This document shows, in pieces, positions 1-8,389 of a stretch of 62,022 nucleotides of DNA. The position numbers and the translations under genes were made by a program. This DNA is from a bacterium (lineage in GTDB: Bacteria > Pseudomonadota > Alphaproteobacteria > Ferrovibrionales > Ferrovibrionaceae). The notes beneath the pieces were generated by a model, which worked only from the letters and a program-made list of their open reading frames with translations, was not told the origin of the DNA and did not search any database. How positions within the stretch are numbered: the stretch's first letter is position 1; the number at the start of each line of letters is the position of its first letter. Location of the stretch: the NCBI GenBank assembly GCA_022844005.1, contig JALHMN010000002.1:1-62022 (forward strand), written 5' to 3'.

Positions 1-644
1 GGGCTGCCGGCCTGCCCCCGCGTGCCGGGCGGCGGCGGCATGGCTTCCGCCGTCACCGCGCCCTTGGACGACGAGGCCGCCACCTGGATCGGCATGTCGC
101 CGGTGCCCGGCGTGCCGGGGGGCAGCGGCTGGTCGCCCTCCGGTCCGCCGCCGGGCACGATCTGCACCCGTACCCGGGCGGTGCCCTGGCCGATGAAGCC
201 GAGCAGCTGGGCGCCCCGGCGGGTCATGTCGATGATGCGGCCGTTGACGAAGGGGCCGCGGTCGTTCACCCGCACCACGATCGACCGGCCGTTCTCGAGG
301 TTGGTCACCCGCACGAAGGTCGGCATCGGCAGCGTCTGGTGCGCCGCGGTCAATTCGTTCTGGTCGTAGACCTCGCCGTTCGCGGTCTGCTTGCCGTGGA
401 AGCCCGGCCCGTACCAGGAGGCGATTCCGGTCTCGTCGTAATTCGCATCCTCGCGCGGGTAGTACCAGACGCCGGCGACCTGATAGGGCTTTCCCACCTT
501 GTAGGGGACGCCCCCTTTGGCCGCAGCCGTGGTCATGGTGGAGGACGGCTGAGTGCTGGTGGATCCGCTGGTCCGGCCGCGATCGGCGCAGGCCGCCGCC
601 AGCAGGCCGGTGAGGGCCAGAATCACCAGTCTGGACCACTGCAT
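1..644 (-). CDS. rlpA: Septal ring lytic transglycosylase RlpA (partial, C-terminus outside window)
   Basis: RlpA is a cell-envelope lipoprotein that cleaves denuded glycan strands and acts at division septa. The visible N-terminus has a lipoprotein signal ending in a lipobox with Cys19. A double-psi beta-barrel follows at about residues 70-155, with the family's GIASWYGPGFHGKQTANGE start and the conserved RVNDRGPF segment. A Pro/Gly-rich linker then leads towards a presumed SPOR domain beyond base 1. The ATG at 644 sits directly before the lipoprotein signal. It lies 41 bases downstream of the MltB-like gene on the same strand, a pairing common in alphaproteobacteria. The frame is open to the window edge, so the gene is incomplete here only because of the cut. 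Confidence 0.92.
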   Translation of the reverse strand, partial: MQWSRLVILALTGLLAAACADRGRTSGSTSTQPSSTMTTAAAKGGVPYKVGKPYQVAGVWYYPREDANYDETGIASWYGPGFHGKQTANGEVYDQNELTAAHQTLPMPTFVRVTNLENGRSIVVRVNDRGPFVNGRIIDMTRRGAQLLGFIGQGTARVRVQIVPGGGPEGDQPLPPGTPGTGDMPIQVAASSSKGAVTAEAMPPPPGTRGQAGS

Positions 645-685
645 ATGGTGTACCCGCAGGCTGAACTCGGAATATCTTGGGATTT

Positions 686-1669
686 CTACGCGCGCGCGAT
701 GCGGTCGGCAAGGGTGCCGACGGCCAGGGCGAAGAAATTGGACCGGTTCCAGCGCAGGATGACCTCGAAATTCCTATAAATAACAAAGGCTTGCCCGGCA
801 ACTCCGTCGGGCAGCAGCAGCGCCGCCTGGGCCTGCGGCGGGTTGCGGAAGCCGCCGTTCCGCGGCGCGATTCCCGCCTCCGACCACGCCGATAGCGGGC
901 GCTTCTTCTTCAGATCCGCCTCGGCGGGGTCGATTCCCCGCACAATCGTCACCGGGTCGCCCCAAGGTTCCGCCTGTTTCCAGCCCGACTTCGCCAGGTA
1001 ATTCGCAGCCGAACCCAGGACGTCCGGCAATGTCGTCCAGATATCGCGGCGCCCGTCGCCGTTGAAATCCACCGCATATGCATTGAAGCTCGACGGCATG
1101 AACTGGCACTGGCCCATTGCGCCGGCCCAGGACCCCAGCATACTGGCGGCCGGCATCTTTTCCGACTGCATGATCTTCAGCGCATTGATCAGCTCGCCGC
1201 GAAAGAATGTTGCGCGCCGGCCTTCATAGGCGAGCGTGGCGAGGGCGGCGATGACGTTGAAGCCGCCGGTCAGCCGGCCGAAATCCGATTCGATCCCCCA
1301 CAGCGCCACCACGATCTCGGGCGGCACCCCGTACCTCCCGCTAACATCCTGAAGCAGCTTGGCATTTTCCGCCGCCAGCTGGCGCCCCTTCTCGACCCGG
1401 ACGTCGTTCACCACCCGGCTCAGGTATTCCGGGAAAGTGAGCGTGAATTCCGGCTGCTTCCTGTCCAGCTCGATCACCCGCGGAATCGGCGCGACGCCGC
1501 GGAAGGCGTCGTCCAGTACCGAATCGGCGATGCCCTTGGTCTTCGCTTCGGCGCGGAACGCATTGACCCAATTGGAAAATCCCGGATCCTGCGCAAGCGC
1601 GGGCCAAGCCAGCCCCGCCCCGGCGAGGCCGAGGAAAGCGCGACGATCAGGGTGCTGGAAAGAACGCAT
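686..1669 (-). CDS. Lytic murein transglycosylase, MltB family
   Basis: This enzyme cuts the MurNAc-GlcNAc bond of peptidoglycan in the periplasm, releasing 1,6-anhydro products. The first 27 residues contain a twin-arginine-type signal (RRAFLG followed by a hydrophobic stretch ending in Ala-Leu-Ala). The SLT2/MltB domain fills the rest, with the catalytic Glu in ALWGIESDFG and the substrate-groove motif GAMGQCQFMPSSF. It ends near residue 327 without a peptidoglycan-binding domain. An in-frame upstream ATG at 1726 exists, but the start at 1669 places the signal peptide at the N-terminus. This start overlaps the 3' end of the upstream ydcF-like gene by 23 bases, suggesting one transcript running ydcF-mltB-rlpA. 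Confidence 0.9.
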   Translation of the reverse strand: MRSFQHPDRRAFLGLAGAGLAWPALAQDPGFSNWVNAFRAEAKTKGIADSVLDDAFRGVAPIPRVIELDRKQPEFTLTFPEYLSRVVNDVRVEKGRQLAAENAKLLQDVSGRYGVPPEIVVALWGIESDFGRLTGGFNVIAALATLAYEGRRATFFRGELINALKIMQSEKMPAASMLGSWAGAMGQCQFMPSSFNAYAVDFNGDGRRDIWTTLPDVLGSAANYLAKSGWKQAEPWGDPVTIVRGIDPAEADLKKKRPLSAWSEAGIAPRNGGFRNPPQAQAALLLPDGVAGQAFVIYRNFEVILRWNRSNFFALAVGTLADRIARA

Positions 1670-2435
1670 CGGTACGCCCAAGCAGTCGATAGGCCAACAG
1701 GCCGATCCATTCCCGCACCGCCGCATCGAACTGCTTCAGATTGGCGGCGAACTGGACCGAGAGCGGCTCCTGGCGAGTCGCCCGGGTGCGATAATCCACT
1801 GGAATCGCCAGAACCGGAAATCCCGCCCGCCGGAAGCATCCCACGGCGCGCGGCAGATGCGCGGCGGAGGTCACCAGCGCCCAGGTCTCGCTCTCTTTCG
1901 GATCCGCCAGTTGCTTGGAAAACAAGGCATTTTCCCAGGTGTTGCGGGAACGGTCTTCGAAGGTAACGCGGCCGGGATCGAATCCGATCCCGGCGAACAG
2001 GCGGCGGGCGGCATCGGCTTCGGTCGAACCGATGGGATTGACCGCGGCTTCCCCGCCGGTGAACAGGATCCGAGCCTCGGGATAGCGTCTCGCCAAAGCC
2101 AGCAACGCGAAGATTCTCTCAGCGTTGTCATTGACTTGCGGGGCGCCGCGATCCTTCGTCATGGCGGTATTGAAGCTGCCGCCCAGCACCACGATGCCGT
2201 CGAGACGTTCGGGCAACTCCTTGGCCGGAAAGCGATTTTCCAGCGGACCGGCGAGCCAGCCGCCGATCGGCACGGCGACGAAGGGCAGGAAGGCCACCAC
2301 CGCCAGCGTCACCGCGGTCGCGGCCAGCCGCCGCCTTCCTGCCCAAGTGCCTATGGCACAAAGGAAAACCAGGATCGCCAGCCAGTTGGAAGGCGTCGCG
2401 AGCGGCCAGAGCAGCTTGGAGAGGACGAAGTCCAT
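1647..2435 (-). CDS. YdcF/ElyC-family (DUF218) membrane protein
   Basis: DUF218 proteins are inner-membrane proteins with a periplasmic or cytoplasmic nucleotide-binding-like fold. ElyC and SanA members affect envelope integrity and lipid-carrier metabolism. Two hydrophobic segments occupy roughly residues 5-50. The DUF218 core follows, with the diagnostic DGIVVLGGS, the acidic/polar RSRNTWENA and the SAAHLPRA motif. The ATG at 2435 was chosen over one at 2471 because the membrane segment starts immediately after it. Its position ahead of an MltB-type transglycosylase and RlpA supports a cell-wall role. The exact biochemical activity cannot be read from the sequence. Confidence 0.85.
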   Translation of the reverse strand: MDFVLSKLLWPLATPSNWLAILVFLCAIGTWAGRRRLAATAVTLAVVAFLPFVAVPIGGWLAGPLENRFPAKELPERLDGIVVLGGSFNTAMTKDRGAPQVNDNAERIFALLALARRYPEARILFTGGEAAVNPIGSTEADAARRLFAGIGFDPGRVTFEDRSRNTWENALFSKQLADPKESETWALVTSAAHLPRAVGCFRRAGFPVLAIPVDYRTRATRQEPLSVQFAANLKQFDAAVREWIGLLAYRLLGRTDAFFPAP

Positions 2436-2474
2436 GTCCGCCAACCTGCCGGCTGGTGCCCGCGACGGCAAGCC

Positions 2475-2564
2475 TCAGCGGCTGGAAACCCAGGCGAGGC
2501 CGATGCTGAAGGAGAAAAACGTGAGCAGAACCAAGGCCATATAGGCCACTTCCGGGGTCGTCAT
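2475..2564 (-). CDS. 29-residue single-pass membrane peptide
   Basis: This short ORF begins MTTPEVAYMALVLLTF and ends WVSSR. It has a strong Shine-Dalgarno sequence (GGAGG, six bases before the ATG). Residues 8-25 form one hydrophobic helix with a short polar C-terminal tail, as in small inner-membrane proteins that bind larger partners. It lies 39 bases upstream of the ydcF-like start on the same strand, and it is divergent from the amidohydrolase at 2661. I do not recognise the family. The evidence is the RBS, the clean helix and the gene context; alternatively it is a leader peptide for the ydcF-mltB-rlpA transcript. Confidence 0.6.
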   Translation of the reverse strand: MTTPEVAYMALVLLTFFSFSIGLAWVSSR

Positions 2565-2660
2565 GACAGCCTCCTGCAGGTGCGGGAGACATCAGGGTGG
2601 GATGCGCGACGGGGGCGTGCTTTGATCTGGCGCAAAGCCCGAAAGGACCCGCCACCAGCC

Positions 2661-4298
2661 ATGAGCATCACCGTCTTTCAGCCAGCACTCACCATGACCA
2701 TGAATCCGTCCCGGCCCCGCGCCAGCCACATCGCGGTCAAGGACGGCCGCATCCTGGGGGTGGGCAGCCTGGAGGAGGTCGCTGCCTGGGGTCCCTACAC
2801 GCTGGACCACAGCCTGGACGGCAAGGTGGTGATGCCCGGCCTGGTCGAGGGGCACAGCCACGCGGTCGAGGGCGGCATGTGGGCCTATAGCCATGTCGGC
2901 TTTCACGACCGCCGGGGCCCGGACGGACGCACCTGGCCCGGCCTCACCAGCGTCGATGCCGTGGTCGGGCGCCTGAGGGAGGCGGCGGCGAAGCTGAAGA
3001 CCGCCGAGGAGCCCCTCTTCGCCTGGGGCTTCGATCCGATCTTCTTCGGCGGCGCCCGCATGAGCAAGGCGGACCTCGACCGCGTCTCCGCCACCCGGCC
3101 GATCCTGGTGGTGCATGCGAGCGGCCATCTGATGAACGTGAACAGCGCCATCCTGGAGAAGGCCAGGATCGACGCCGGCACCAACATCCACGGCGTACTC
3201 AAGGATGCGAAGGGCGAGCCCACCGGCGAACTGATGGAGTTCGCCGCCATGTTCATGGCCTATCGCGTGGTGGGCGGCGACTACCTGATGAACCGCACCT
3301 CGGCCGCCGGCTATCGCGACTTCGGGCGCCTCGCCCAACTGGCGGGCGTCACCACCGCGACCGACCTGTTCAACCCCCTGGAACCGCCGACGGTGGAGAA
3401 CCTGCGCGAGGTCACCGCCGACCCCACCTTCCCCATTCGCCTGGTGCCGGCCTACAACGCCGCCGCAGCCAGTCCCGTAGAGGGCATCGAGAAGGTGCGC
3501 GCCCTGATGCGCGGCAATACCGAAAAGCTGCGCTTCGGGCTGGTGAAGCTGATGACCGACGGATCGATCCAGGGCTTCACCGCGCGCCTGCGCTGGCCAG
3601 GCTATTTCAACGGCCGCGAAAACGGCATCTGGAACATGGCCCCGGAAGAGATCCACAGCCATGTCGAGGCCTATCACGCCGCCGGCCTGCAGATGCACAT
3701 CCATACCAACGGCGACGAGGCGACCGAGGTGGTGCTGGACGCGATCGAGGCGGCCCAGAACAAGACCCCGCGCGCCGACCACCGGCACACCTTCCAGCAC
3801 TGCCAGATGGCGGACGCGGCGCAGTTCCGGCGCATGGCGAAGCTGGGCGCCTGCGTCAACCTGTTCACCAACCACATCTTCTACTGGGGCGAGGCGCATT
3901 ACGCCGAGACCATGGGACCCGAGCGCGCCGAGCGGATCGACGCCTGCGCCACGGCGCTGCGCGAGGGCGTTCCGCTCGCCATGCACTCCGATGCGCCGGT
4001 CACACCGATCGGCCCGCTGTTCACCGCCTGGTGCGCGGTCAACCGCCTGACGTCGCAAGGCCGCCTGCTGGGCGCGGGCGAGAGGATCGGCGTCGAGGAG
4101 GCGCTGCGCGCCATCACGCTGGGCGCCGCCTATACGCTGAAGCTGGACCACGAGATCGGCAGCATCGAGGTGGGCAAGCGCGCCGACCTCTGCATCCTGG
4201 AGGAAGACCCGACAGCCGTTCCGCCGGAGCGGCTGAAAGACGTCAAGGTCTGGGGGACGATGCTGGGCGGCAGGATCTTCGAGGCGCCGCGCGGCTGA
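2661..4298 (+). CDS. Amidohydrolase family 3 protein (YtcJ-like)
   Basis: This is a metal-dependent hydrolase of the amidohydrolase superfamily, 545 residues, near the usual length of YtcJ/NfdA-type N-substituted formamide deformylases. It shows the N-terminal metal motif GHSHA in MPGLVEGHSHAVEGG, the later HIHTNGDEA segment, the histidine-rich RHTFQHCQ, and a C-terminal MHSDAPV Asp. An N-terminal beta-sandwich strand (HIAVKDGRILGVG) and the C-terminal return (VGKRADLCILEEDP) complete the fold. The ATG at 2661 follows a divergent intergenic gap. Its stop overlaps the next start (TGATG), so it is translationally coupled to the CobW-type GTPase, which may help load its metal. The substrate is unknown. 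Confidence 0.88.
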   Translation: MSITVFQPALTMTMNPSRPRASHIAVKDGRILGVGSLEEVAAWGPYTLDHSLDGKVVMPGLVEGHSHAVEGGMWAYSHVGFHDRRGPDGRTWPGLTSVDAVVGRLREAAAKLKTAEEPLFAWGFDPIFFGGARMSKADLDRVSATRPILVVHASGHLMNVNSAILEKARIDAGTNIHGVLKDAKGEPTGELMEFAAMFMAYRVVGGDYLMNRTSAAGYRDFGRLAQLAGVTTATDLFNPLEPPTVENLREVTADPTFPIRLVPAYNAAAASPVEGIEKVRALMRGNTEKLRFGLVKLMTDGSIQGFTARLRWPGYFNGRENGIWNMAPEEIHSHVEAYHAAGLQMHIHTNGDEATEVVLDAIEAAQNKTPRADHRHTFQHCQMADAAQFRRMAKLGACVNLFTNHIFYWGEAHYAETMGPERAERIDACATALREGVPLAMHSDAPVTPIGPLFTAWCAVNRLTSQGRLLGAGERIGVEEALRAITLGAAYTLKLDHEIGSIEVGKRADLCILEEDPTAVPPERLKDVKVWGTMLGGRIFEAPRG

Positions 4299-5194
4299 TG
4301 CCGAAGGCGATCCCGCTCCTCCTGCTGTCGGGATTCCTCGGCGCCGGCAAGACCACGCTTCTGAACCGCATCCTGCAGGGCGGTCACGGCCAGCGCATCG
4401 CCGTGCTGGTGAACGACTTCGGCAGCATCGATGTCGACCGGCGGCTGATCGAAGCCGCGGATGGCGAGAGCCTGCAGCTTTCGAACGGCTGCATCTGCTG
4501 TTCGATCGGCTCCAGCCTGATGGAAGCCCTGCTGCGCTTGCTGGCGCGGGCGGAACCTCCCGAGCGATTGATCATCGAGGCGAGCGGCGTCGCCGACCCC
4601 GCCCGCATCGCCGCCATCGGACTGGCGGGCGATGCGTTTCGCCTCGAGGCGATCGTGACCATGGTCGATGTCGAGACGGTGCGGGAGCGCGAAGCCGATC
4701 CCCGGATCGGCGCCACGGTGCGCCGGCAGATCGAGGCGGCCGACCTGCTGGTCCTGAGCAAGACCGACCTCGTGCCGGCCGATACCGTCGACGCGGTGAC
4801 GGCCTGGCTGCGCGGCTTGAGTCCCGCGCCCGTCATTGCGGCCGTGGAGGGCATCGGCGCGGAGGCGCTGCTGCTCGATCCGTTCGCCGCCCTGCCGCGC
4901 ACCCTGACCGCAGGCGGCGGTCAGAATCACGCGGAGCTGGTCGAGACGCTGACCCTGAAGCCCGAAGTGCCGCTCCGGCGTGAACGCGTGGCGGCGCTCG
5001 CCGATGCCATTGCGCGCTCGGCTTGGCGGGCCAAGGGCTTCCTCAACGTGGAGGGCGAAGGTGTCTTCCTGCTGCAGGTGGTGGGGCGGCGCTGGTCGCT
5101 GACCCCTGCCCCGGCCGAGGCGCCGGCCGGCCTGGTGATCATCGGTCCGGCCGGGATGGATGCGGGACTGTTCGAGGTTATTGTAGCCTCGTAG
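4298..5194 (+). CDS. CobW/G3E-family GTPase, putative metal chaperone
   Basis: G3E GTPases of the CobW/COG0523 group use GTP to deliver metals, often zinc, to client proteins. The 298-residue product has Walker A GFLGAGKTT (residues 12-20), the COG0523 metal site CICC at 65-68, and the guanine-specificity motif SKTD in LLVLSKTDLV. The C-terminal domain carries the expected RAKGFLNVEG segment. The ATG overlaps the stop of the upstream amidohydrolase by one base. That coupling suggests the metallo-amidohydrolase is a client, though this is inference. No Zur-type operator was seen upstream. Confidence 0.87.
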   Translation: MPKAIPLLLLSGFLGAGKTTLLNRILQGGHGQRIAVLVNDFGSIDVDRRLIEAADGESLQLSNGCICCSIGSSLMEALLRLLARAEPPERLIIEASGVADPARIAAIGLAGDAFRLEAIVTMVDVETVREREADPRIGATVRRQIEAADLLVLSKTDLVPADTVDAVTAWLRGLSPAPVIAAVEGIGAEALLLDPFAALPRTLTAGGGQNHAELVETLTLKPEVPLRRERVAALADAIARSAWRAKGFLNVEGEGVFLLQVVGRRWSLTPAPAEAPAGLVIIGPAGMDAGLFEVIVAS

Positions 5195-5392
5195 CTTCAG
5201 CGCGATCACGTGGATCGGCACAGGGTCGGCGGCGGCAAGGAGGACCGCTTCAATTTTCCCAGATCGAGCCCGGGCCCTTGTTTACCCGGCACGTAATTGA
5301 TCGGCGACAGCAATTGCCGAACTCTGCATCAAACGGCATCGCCGCCATCACTCTGGTTGCCGATGCAGGAAGTAGGCCGGCAAGGGGGAAGC

Positions 5393-5709
5393 ATGAAAGT
5401 AGCGTTTGCTGGAGCGTTTGCCGCTCGCATCGCCGAGACAGTGCGAGCCCGATTGCCGCTGCCATGCGACGTGATCGTCGGCGACGAGACCAGTATTATC
5501 CAGCAATTGGGCGATGTCGAAGTCCTGGTCTCAATGGGCTTCGCGACACGCATGGCCGAGGCGGCACCACGGCTTCGCTTGATGCAGGTCCCGGGCGCGG
5601 GTCTCAACGCATCGACCGCGCTGCGTTGCGACCGGAAACGCTGCTGGCCAATGCCTATGGCCACGAGGCCGGCATCGCCGAATACGTCTGCGGCGCGATG
5701 ATCGCCCTT
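5393..5709 (+). pseudogene. 2-hydroxyacid dehydrogenase remnant with a one-base frameshift and 3' truncation
   Basis: From ATG 5393 the frame reads as the N-terminus of a D-isomer-specific 2-hydroxyacid dehydrogenase (MKVAFAGAF..., then LVSMGF, then LMQVPGAGL). At about 5606-5609 the frame is lost. The +1 frame then continues the same protein: RIDRAALRPETLLANAYG, followed by HEAGIAEYVCGAMIAL. Restoring one C in the AACGC at 5606-5610 would rejoin the two halves. After about 5709 no family similarity remains, so the NAD-binding and catalytic parts are missing. It is therefore a decayed fragment, not a simple sequencing error. Confidence 0.7.
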
Positions 5710-5841
5710 GTCGGCCCGCTCGGGATGGATGCGAGGTTGTTGGAGATCGCCAGGCTCGAACAGAGCCAGGTCGCCAGCGCTCTGTCGGTGGCGAGCCAAC
5801 ATCAGATAGTTCATACAGCCTAGGCCGACTTTCTGCGTCTC

Positions 5842-5875
5842 CGGTCATCGGGGCGTCATGCCTCGATCCTACACT
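5842..5875 (+). promoter_or_regulatory. Candidate PhoB box with -10 element
   Basis: Two direct half-sites, CGGTCAT at 5842-5848 and GCGTCAT at 5853-5859, are separated by four bases. This is the 7-4-7 architecture of a Pho box (consensus CTGTCAT repeats, 6/7 and 5/7 matches). Exactly ten bases further is TACACT (5870-5875, 4/6 to TATAAT), the spacing expected when PhoB replaces the -35 contact. It lies 130-160 bases before the FabI-like gene that opens the pta-ackA operon. Phosphate control of a pta-ackA operon by PhoB has been described in Sinorhizobium. Functional assignment here is inference. Confidence 0.5.
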
Positions 5876-6005
5876 GAGGCAATGCAATCGATCAGATCGC
5901 GGCGTGCGCGACTCGTAAGATCGCACTCCGTGGAACCGCGCGCGCGGATACTGATCGTGAGCCTGCCGAGCGGCCATCGCCGGCCGAGATAGTCGGGATT
6001 TCGTC

Positions 6006-6833
6006 ATGCAAGATGCCGCCCTCCCCGTCGATCCGCTGCCCAAGGTTTGGGACCCTCAGAGCCGCATCGGAGACATGCTGAAGGGCAAGCGCGGGCTGGT
6101 GGTCGGCATCGCAAACGAACACAGTATTGCATTCGGCTGCGCGGCCAAGCTGCGCGCCTTTGGGGCAGAACTTGCCATCACCTACCTGAACGACAAGTCG
6201 GAACCATTCGTGAGGCCGCTGGCTGAGAACCTTCAAGCCAGTCTCACCCTGCCGCTTGACGTCGAGCAGCCCGGCCAGATCGAGCGTGTCTTCGAAGAGA
6301 TCGCGACGCATTGGGGCCAACTCGACTTTGTGGTGCACTCGATCGCCTTCGCTCCGCGCGAGGATCTGCACGGCAGGGTGACAGACTGCTCGCTGGCGGG
6401 GTTCCAGCAGGCGATGCGCGTGTCGTGCTACTCGTTCATCGAGATGGCCCGCTTCGCCGAGCCGATGATGCGGCCAGGCGGGGCCCTGCTCACCATGAGC
6501 TATTACGGCGCCGAGAAGGTCGTCAATCACTACAACATCATGGGACCCGTGAAGGCCGCTCTGGAGGCGGTGACCCGATACCTGTCGGCAGAACTCGGGG
6601 AAAAGGGCATCCGTGTGTTCGCGGTGTCACCAGGGCCGTTGAAGACACGCGCCGCCAGCGGCATCGACCAGTTCGACGAACTGGTTGAAGCAGCCGTCAA
6701 ACGCAGCCCCGCTCATCGGCTGGTCGACATCGCCGAAGTGGGTCGCGTAGTGGCTTTCCTCGTCGGTGGCGGCAGCAGCGGCATGACCGGGGATACAATC
6801 TACGTCGACGCTGGATTGCATCTCGTAGCCTGA
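6006..6833 (+). CDS. Enoyl-[acyl-carrier-protein] reductase FabI-like
   Basis: FabI reduces trans-2-enoyl-ACP with NAD(P)H in the last step of fatty-acid elongation. The 275-residue product has an SDR fold with LVVGIANEHSIAFGCA as the FabI-type dinucleotide site. The catalytic Tyr176-x6-Lys183 lies in HYNIMGPVKAAL, and SPGPLKTRAASGI is the C-terminal substrate-loop signature. A roughly 20-residue N-terminal extension precedes the core. Its location as first gene of a pta-ackA operon indicates an accessory reductase rather than the housekeeping fabI. It may act on acyl groups released during storage-polymer or membrane-lipid turnover; that role is inferred. Confidence 0.88.
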   Translation: MQDAALPVDPLPKVWDPQSRIGDMLKGKRGLVVGIANEHSIAFGCAAKLRAFGAELAITYLNDKSEPFVRPLAENLQASLTLPLDVEQPGQIERVFEEIATHWGQLDFVVHSIAFAPREDLHGRVTDCSLAGFQQAMRVSCYSFIEMARFAEPMMRPGGALLTMSYYGAEKVVNHYNIMGPVKAALEAVTRYLSAELGEKGIRVFAVSPGPLKTRAASGIDQFDELVEAAVKRSPAHRLVDIAEVGRVVAFLVGGGSSGMTGDTIYVDAGLHLVA

Positions 6834-6956
6834 TGTCGGGGCAAAGCGTCCTGCCTCGCCGGCATGGATATGAACGGCGCGGGCGCGCTACCGCTGAAGG
6901 CCGAGGGACCGCTCGATGCGATGAGACAACGGGCCCAATGAGCGGGGAGGCTGAAC

Positions 6957-8384
6957 ATGCAGAATCCAACGACCATCCGGAACACGACCTGGGCCGATCT
7001 GAAGGTCGGGGCCAGTGCTGAGATCCTGCGTTCGTGCTCGGTCGAGGACCTCTACCTCTTCGCCCATGTGTCGGGAAACCTAAACCCGCTGATGCTGCCG
7101 GGCACGGATGCGGCAGCCGCTACGGAGCCGGTGGCACCGTCCATCTGGCTGGCCTCGCTGATCTCCGCCGTACTGGGAAACATCCTGCCCGGACCAGGCA
7201 CTCTCTATCGCGCCCACACCTTGCAATTTCACCGTCGTGTCCATGTCGGCGACACGCTGCGAGTGACCGTGACCTGCCTGGAGAAAGGGGCGGAACCTCT
7301 GGCCCTGTTTGGAACACGCATCGAGCACCTTGACGGGCACCTGGTGTGCGAAGGGACGGCTGAGGTGGAAGTCCCTCTCACTACGATCGTCGCCGAAAGA
7401 CGCGAGATGCCAACCCTGATCATCGACCACAAGGATCATTTCGCAGCATTGATCGATCTTGCCGCCCAATTGCCGCCACTGGCAACGGTCGTTGTCTGTC
7501 CTGAAGACCAGAATTCCCTGGGCGGCGCCATCCTGTCGGCACGCGAGGGCCTGATCCGACCGGTTCTGCTCGGCGATGCGGAGCGCATCAACACAGCCGC
7601 CGAGGCTTTGGGAGCCGATATCTCGAAGATGACCATCATCCCCGAGCGGAGCCATCGCGCCGCAGCAGCGCGTGCGGTCGCAATGGTGCTCTCCGGCGAA
7701 GCCGCCGCGATCATGAAGGGCGCCATCCATTCTGACGAACTGCTTGCGGCGGTGGTCAGGAAGGACGGTGGTCTGCGGACCGCCGGACGCATCAGCCACG
7801 TCTTCGTACTGGATGTGCCGACGATGGACAGCCTGCTGTTCATCTCGGATGCGGCAATCAATATCGCCCCCGATCTGATGACCAAGGTCGACATCGTTCA
7901 AAATGCCATAGACCTCGCCCGCGCTTGCGGCCTCGAACAGCCGAAGGTGGGCATTCTGTCAGCGGTCGAGACGATCAATCCGAACATCCCATCAACCTTG
8001 GATGCCGCAGTGCTGGCGAAGATGGCCGAGCGGGGACAGATTCGCGGCGGCCTGGTCGATGGACCGCTCGCCATGGACAATGCGATCGACCTGGAAGCAG
8101 CCCGCACCAAGGGCATTGCCTCGCTGGTAGCCGGCCGCGCCAATGTCCTCATCGTCCCGAACCTCGAAGCGGGCAATATGCTGGCGAAGGAACTGATCTT
8201 CGTGGCCCGCGCCGAGGCGGCGGGACTGGTGATCGGCGCCAGGGTGCCGGTCATGCTGACGAGCCGGGCAGACAACGATCGGGCCCGCCTAGCCTCCTGT
8301 GCCCTGGCTCTCCTCTACGATCACTGGCATCGCGAAGGGCGGGCGTTCAAGGGCAATGCAGAGCCGGCGCTGGCGGCGGAGTGA
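6957..8384 (+). CDS. Bifunctional enoyl-CoA hydratase / phosphate acetyltransferase
   Basis: This is a two-domain protein of 475 residues. Residues about 10-135 form a MaoC-like hot-dog domain (DLYLFAHVSGNLNPLM, with the hydratase-type Asn/His region). Residues about 155-465 form a phosphotransacetylase/phosphotransbutyrylase domain (SLGGAILSAREGLIRPVLLGD, and later GGLVDGPLAMDNAID). The fusion would link (R)-specific hydration of enoyl-CoA with exchange of CoA for phosphate, giving an acyl-phosphate for the kinase encoded next. A good RBS (GGGGAGG) precedes ATG 6957. The gene ends six bases before ackA. The hydratase half could also serve only as a binding domain. Confidence 0.9.
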   Translation: MQNPTTIRNTTWADLKVGASAEILRSCSVEDLYLFAHVSGNLNPLMLPGTDAAAATEPVAPSIWLASLISAVLGNILPGPGTLYRAHTLQFHRRVHVGDTLRVTVTCLEKGAEPLALFGTRIEHLDGHLVCEGTAEVEVPLTTIVAERREMPTLIIDHKDHFAALIDLAAQLPPLATVVVCPEDQNSLGGAILSAREGLIRPVLLGDAERINTAAEALGADISKMTIIPERSHRAAAARAVAMVLSGEAAAIMKGAIHSDELLAAVVRKDGGLRTAGRISHVFVLDVPTMDSLLFISDAAINIAPDLMTKVDIVQNAIDLARACGLEQPKVGILSAVETINPNIPSTLDAAVLAKMAERGQIRGGLVDGPLAMDNAIDLEAARTKGIASLVAGRANVLIVPNLEAGNMLAKELIFVARAEAAGLVIGARVPVMLTSRADNDRARLASCALALLYDHWHREGRAFKGNAEPALAAE

Positions 8385-8389
8385 ATAGG

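Noticed and set aside
1359-2660. Long plus-strand frame leading into the amidohydrolase
   Set aside because: It is antisense to the mltB- and ydcF-like genes, low-complexity, and the amidohydrolase fold begins at ATG 2661.
2592-4151. Minus-strand ORF of 519 codons
   Set aside because: Antisense to the amidohydrolase and His/Arg/Gly-rich, with no recognisable domain; a shadow of GC-rich coding DNA.
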